64,000 nt of DNA from Bacteroidetes bacterium SB0662_bin_6 (lineage in GTDB: Bacteria; Bacteroidota; Rhodothermia; Rhodothermales; VXPQ01): positions 79,696-143,695 of the forward strand of contig VXPQ01000047.1 of NCBI GenBank assembly GCA_009839485.1, given 5' to 3'. The notes below the pieces were generated by a model that did no database searches, was not told the DNA's origin, and saw nothing but the letters and a program-made list of their open reading frames with translations. Of this stretch, positions 62,223 through 64,000 are shown piece after piece (within the stretch, counting starts at the first letter, position 1; each line of letters starts with the position of its first letter). A program made the position numbers and the translations under genes.

Positions 62223-62855
62223 GATCCGGCTTTTAGCCAGGATTTTGTTTACGCAAACACTTCCCTGGGGCCCGCCACGTCCCTTAGGGTGAGTGTGTAA
62301 AGCCGCCGAAAAACTGCAGTTTGAAGGTAAATCAGGGCATACGTGCCAGTCTTTTTGCCCAATGCGCTAATTCGCATGCCCCTTTCAGCTTGCAAGCCGC
62401 TTCTGTACGCTCCTTACAGCTTGCCTTCATCTCTTCCGGATTTTCAATGTATGCGGCAGACACGGCCGTGGGTGCTTAACCTCAGCGGCGCGGGAAGCAG
62501 GGTGAATAATTAATTAGTATTTAAACCAAAAACGGCCCCAAAACCCAAAAATCGCAAAAATAACCAACATCTGCCGAAGGTATGCCGAAGTTCTGCCGCC
62601 GCCTCGTGCGCCATAACGGCACGCAGGGTATCCGGGGAGCGCTTGGCCTCCGGCCTCGGTCGATGCGAACTCAACGTGGTTTATAGGCGGCAGGACCTGC
62701 CGGACCGCCCGCCATCCGCTCTTTTCCTCCCGCATGTCTACCGCGCCGGGCGGTTCTTCCCACGCATCACCGATATAACCGATCAGATAAAGCATTTCTG
62801 CTGCGCACTTTCTTCGCCCCGGAGTTGATGCTGTAAGGGGTGTGGTGTATCATCG

Positions 62856-62893
62856 TGACCCCTCGAGCAAGAGCGATTTCCCTCGAGGGGTCA
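62856..62893 (+). promoter_or_regulatory. Perfect 12-bp hairpin over the transposase ribosome binding site
   Basis: TGACCCCTCGAG (62856-62867) and CTCGAGGGGTCA (62882-62893) with a 14-base loop. The second arm contains GAGGGG (62885-62890), a good ribosome binding site seven bases before the ATG at 62898, so pairing would hide it. As DNA it could instead be an operator. Confidence 0.7.
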
Positions 62894-62897
62894 AGTA

Positions 62898-64000
62898 ATG
62901 CGCGAGGTCTATCTGGACGAGGTAACCCCCTTTCCGATCATGCCTGAATTATCAGCCGGACATTGGGTAACGGGACGCGAGATTGCGGGCCTTCCGGGAG
63001 CGCCGGGCGGACACTATGACGTTTCGCGCTGGGCCTACCGCCACGGCGTTGCGCGGCGCAAGCGACGAGGCCGAGGCGGCGGCTACGAATACGCTGTCGG
63101 CACAATGCCGGCAGAGACGCAAAAGGCCTTGCAGAGCGCCCCTATATATGACGAGTCCTTTTCAGGCGACGGGGCGCCTGGCGAGCCGCCCGCAGCAGAG
63201 CCGCTGTCGATGGGGCCGGTAAAAACAGCCCGCCTGGATATTCTCGCCGCACTAACGCGCTGGGAGTTGAATGGTTATCCTACGCTGACCGAGGCGCGCC
63301 GCCGTTTTGTTGCGGCGTACCGGCGCCGCGAGGCGGGTGTTTGGGAGAACACGTACGTCTCTATACCGGACATTTCCATCCGCTCGCTCTACCGCTGGCG
63401 CAAGGATATGCAGGGCGAAAAAGCCAAAGGTTGCGCAGGCAGACCTTCCGGGCTTACTCCTTATATAATGGACGCAGTGCTCACGCAGCTCTACGCGGGC
63501 GGCTCATCGGCTACGATCACGAATATTCATGCGGCTCTTTCGGCACGCTATGGCGATGAGGTGCCGAGCCTTCGTTCGCTCCAGCGCTCTATACGCCAGT
63601 GGCGCGAAAAACATAAGCAGGCGGCAACCTACCTCGACAGCCCCGAGAAGTGGCGCTCGAAGCATCAGGTCGCCTTCGGACGTATGGACGAGGGTGTAAC
63701 AAGAATCAACCAGATATGGGAGCTTGACTCTACGATAGCGGACGTGGCGCTTCGTGCGCCATCGGGCGAGATGCGCCTTCGCCGCTACGCGCTCGTGGGC
63801 GTCATCGACGTATGGAGCCGCCGCGTCATGTACCAGCTTGCGCCGGTAAGCTCATCGGCTGCAATTACACAGCTTCTTCGGCGGGCACTCTTGCAGTGGG
63901 GCGTGCCGGAAAAACTTCGCCTTGACAACGGGCGCGACTACACCTCGGAGCGGGTGGCTCTTCTTGCTACAGCGCTCGCTATCCGTATCGAGCATTGCCG
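62898..64000 (+). CDS. Mu-type (MuA-like) DDE transposase, 3' partial
   Basis: 367 residues are in the window and the frame runs off the right edge. The N-terminus matches the Mu end-binding winged-helix domain: GHWVTGREIAGLPGAPGGHYDVSRWAYRHG, then RRKRRGRGGGYEYAVGTMPAE (residues 22-75). A helical DNA-binding middle part with PDISIRSLYRWRKDM and PSLRSLQRSIRQWREKH (150-240) follows. The integrase-fold core starts near residue 275: NQIWELDSTIADV holds the first catalytic Asp, and LRLDNGRDYTSE the second, near residue 344; the Glu would lie beyond the window. ATG at 62898 follows a ribosome binding site inside a hairpin. It marks a transposable prophage or Mu-type transposon. Confidence 0.9.
   Translation, partial: MREVYLDEVTPFPIMPELSAGHWVTGREIAGLPGAPGGHYDVSRWAYRHGVARRKRRGRGGGYEYAVGTMPAETQKALQSAPIYDESFSGDGAPGEPPAAEPLSMGPVKTARLDILAALTRWELNGYPTLTEARRRFVAAYRRREAGVWENTYVSIPDISIRSLYRWRKDMQGEKAKGCAGRPSGLTPYIMDAVLTQLYAGGSSATITNIHAALSARYGDEVPSLRSLQRSIRQWREKHKQAATYLDSPEKWRSKHQVAFGRMDEGVTRINQIWELDSTIADVALRAPSGEMRLRRYALVGVIDVWSRRVMYQLAPVSSSAAITQLLRRALLQWGVPEKLRLDNGRDYTSERVALLATALAIRIEHC

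Larger units (their letters stand above)
62069..62897. other. 829-base non-coding stretch: left part of a Mu-like element
   Basis: No convincing gene. It holds inverted TTGTCCCCCA (62091-62100) against TGTGGGACAA (62203-62212) and CGTGGGACAA (62213-62222), two AAACGACA repeats 13 bases apart (62127-62134, 62140-62147), the decamer array described separately, and the hairpin before the transposase. These are candidate transposase or repressor sites at the element's left end. The exact boundary with the host sequence cannot be fixed without the right end. From 62223 to 62855 I see nothing else that I can name. Confidence 0.5.

Noticed and set aside
62332-62463. Short minus-strand frame (ending ...ELAHWAKRLARMP) upstream of the Mu-like transposase
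   Set aside because: Only 32-43 residues, with no ribosome site and no known relative; could be a remnant but cannot be supported.
62514-62795. 93-residue minus-strand frame in the same stretch
   Set aside because: No clear start signal or domain; the hydrophobic C-terminus comes from an A/T-rich run, and another frame over the same bases reads equally well.
1-64000. tRNA, rRNA and CRISPR genes
   Set aside because: I looked through the intergenic regions for T-arm-like GGTTCGAATCC patterns, rRNA blocks and regular spaced repeats and found none.

Overview
The window looks like the chromosome of a GC-rich member of the Bacteroidota/Rhodothermota side of the FCB group, possibly a Salinibacter/Rhodothermus relative (inference from gene content; no rRNA gene is present to confirm it). 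The pointers are three secreted proteins ending in a YPNPF- or PNPY-type C-terminal domain of the type IX secretion kind, three PorV/PorQ-like outer-membrane proteins, a SusC-like TonB-dependent receptor, a bacillithiol-type YpdA reductase, Mpl, and a dimeric-type glycyl-tRNA synthetase.

Layout. 1-2.7 kb: the end of a secreted Asp-box protein coupled to two PorV-like genes. 2.7-8 kb: CPBP protease, bioY, a TPR protein, rsmA and mgtE. 8-8.7 kb: a VapBC-type toxin-antitoxin module with a readable promoter and operator. 8.8-12 kb (minus strand): murB-ccmB-ccmC-ccmD-ccmE. 12-19.4 kb: housekeeping genes (MGMT-like, aroA, tatA, gatA, sucD, engB, serA). 19.6-27.7 kb: TonB receptor, 1175-residue secreted protein and PorV-like protein, closed by a strong terminator. 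27.7-29.9 kb: a seven-heme cytochrome fused to TPR repeats, whose maturation the ccm genes could serve. 30-35.6 kb (minus): ypdA, tadA, glyQS, radC, rho. 35.8-39 kb: alpha/beta hydrolase, membrane-anchored Mur ligase, rnhB. 39-43.5 kb: aroK, truA, M19 dipeptidase, mpl. 43.7-50.4 kb (minus): a complete RND efflux operon whose pump carries an unusual membrane insertion. 50.5-59.7 kb: nucleotide-sugar synthesis for GDP-mannose, GDP-fucose, UDP-glucuronate/galacturonate and oxidised UDP-GlcNAcA, with a GH16 enzyme and no glycosyltransferase. 59.9-62 kb: a cohesin-like/dockerin-like secreted protein. From about 62.1 kb: the left part of a Mu-type transposable element, whose transposase runs off the window.

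Between the genes there are several dispersed repeat families. The best is a structured element of about 200 bp in three copies (16.1, 31.8 and 39.0 kb). There are also several strong dyads: in the TonB-receptor leader, between manC and fcl, between aroK and truA, in the vapBC promoter, and over the start of the Mu-like transposase. No rRNA, tRNA or CRISPR array was seen. Most genes are ordinary housekeeping genes. The parts that merit a second look are the secretion/receptor loci, the repeat elements, the hydrolase/Mur-ligase pair, the RND insertion and the transposon end.
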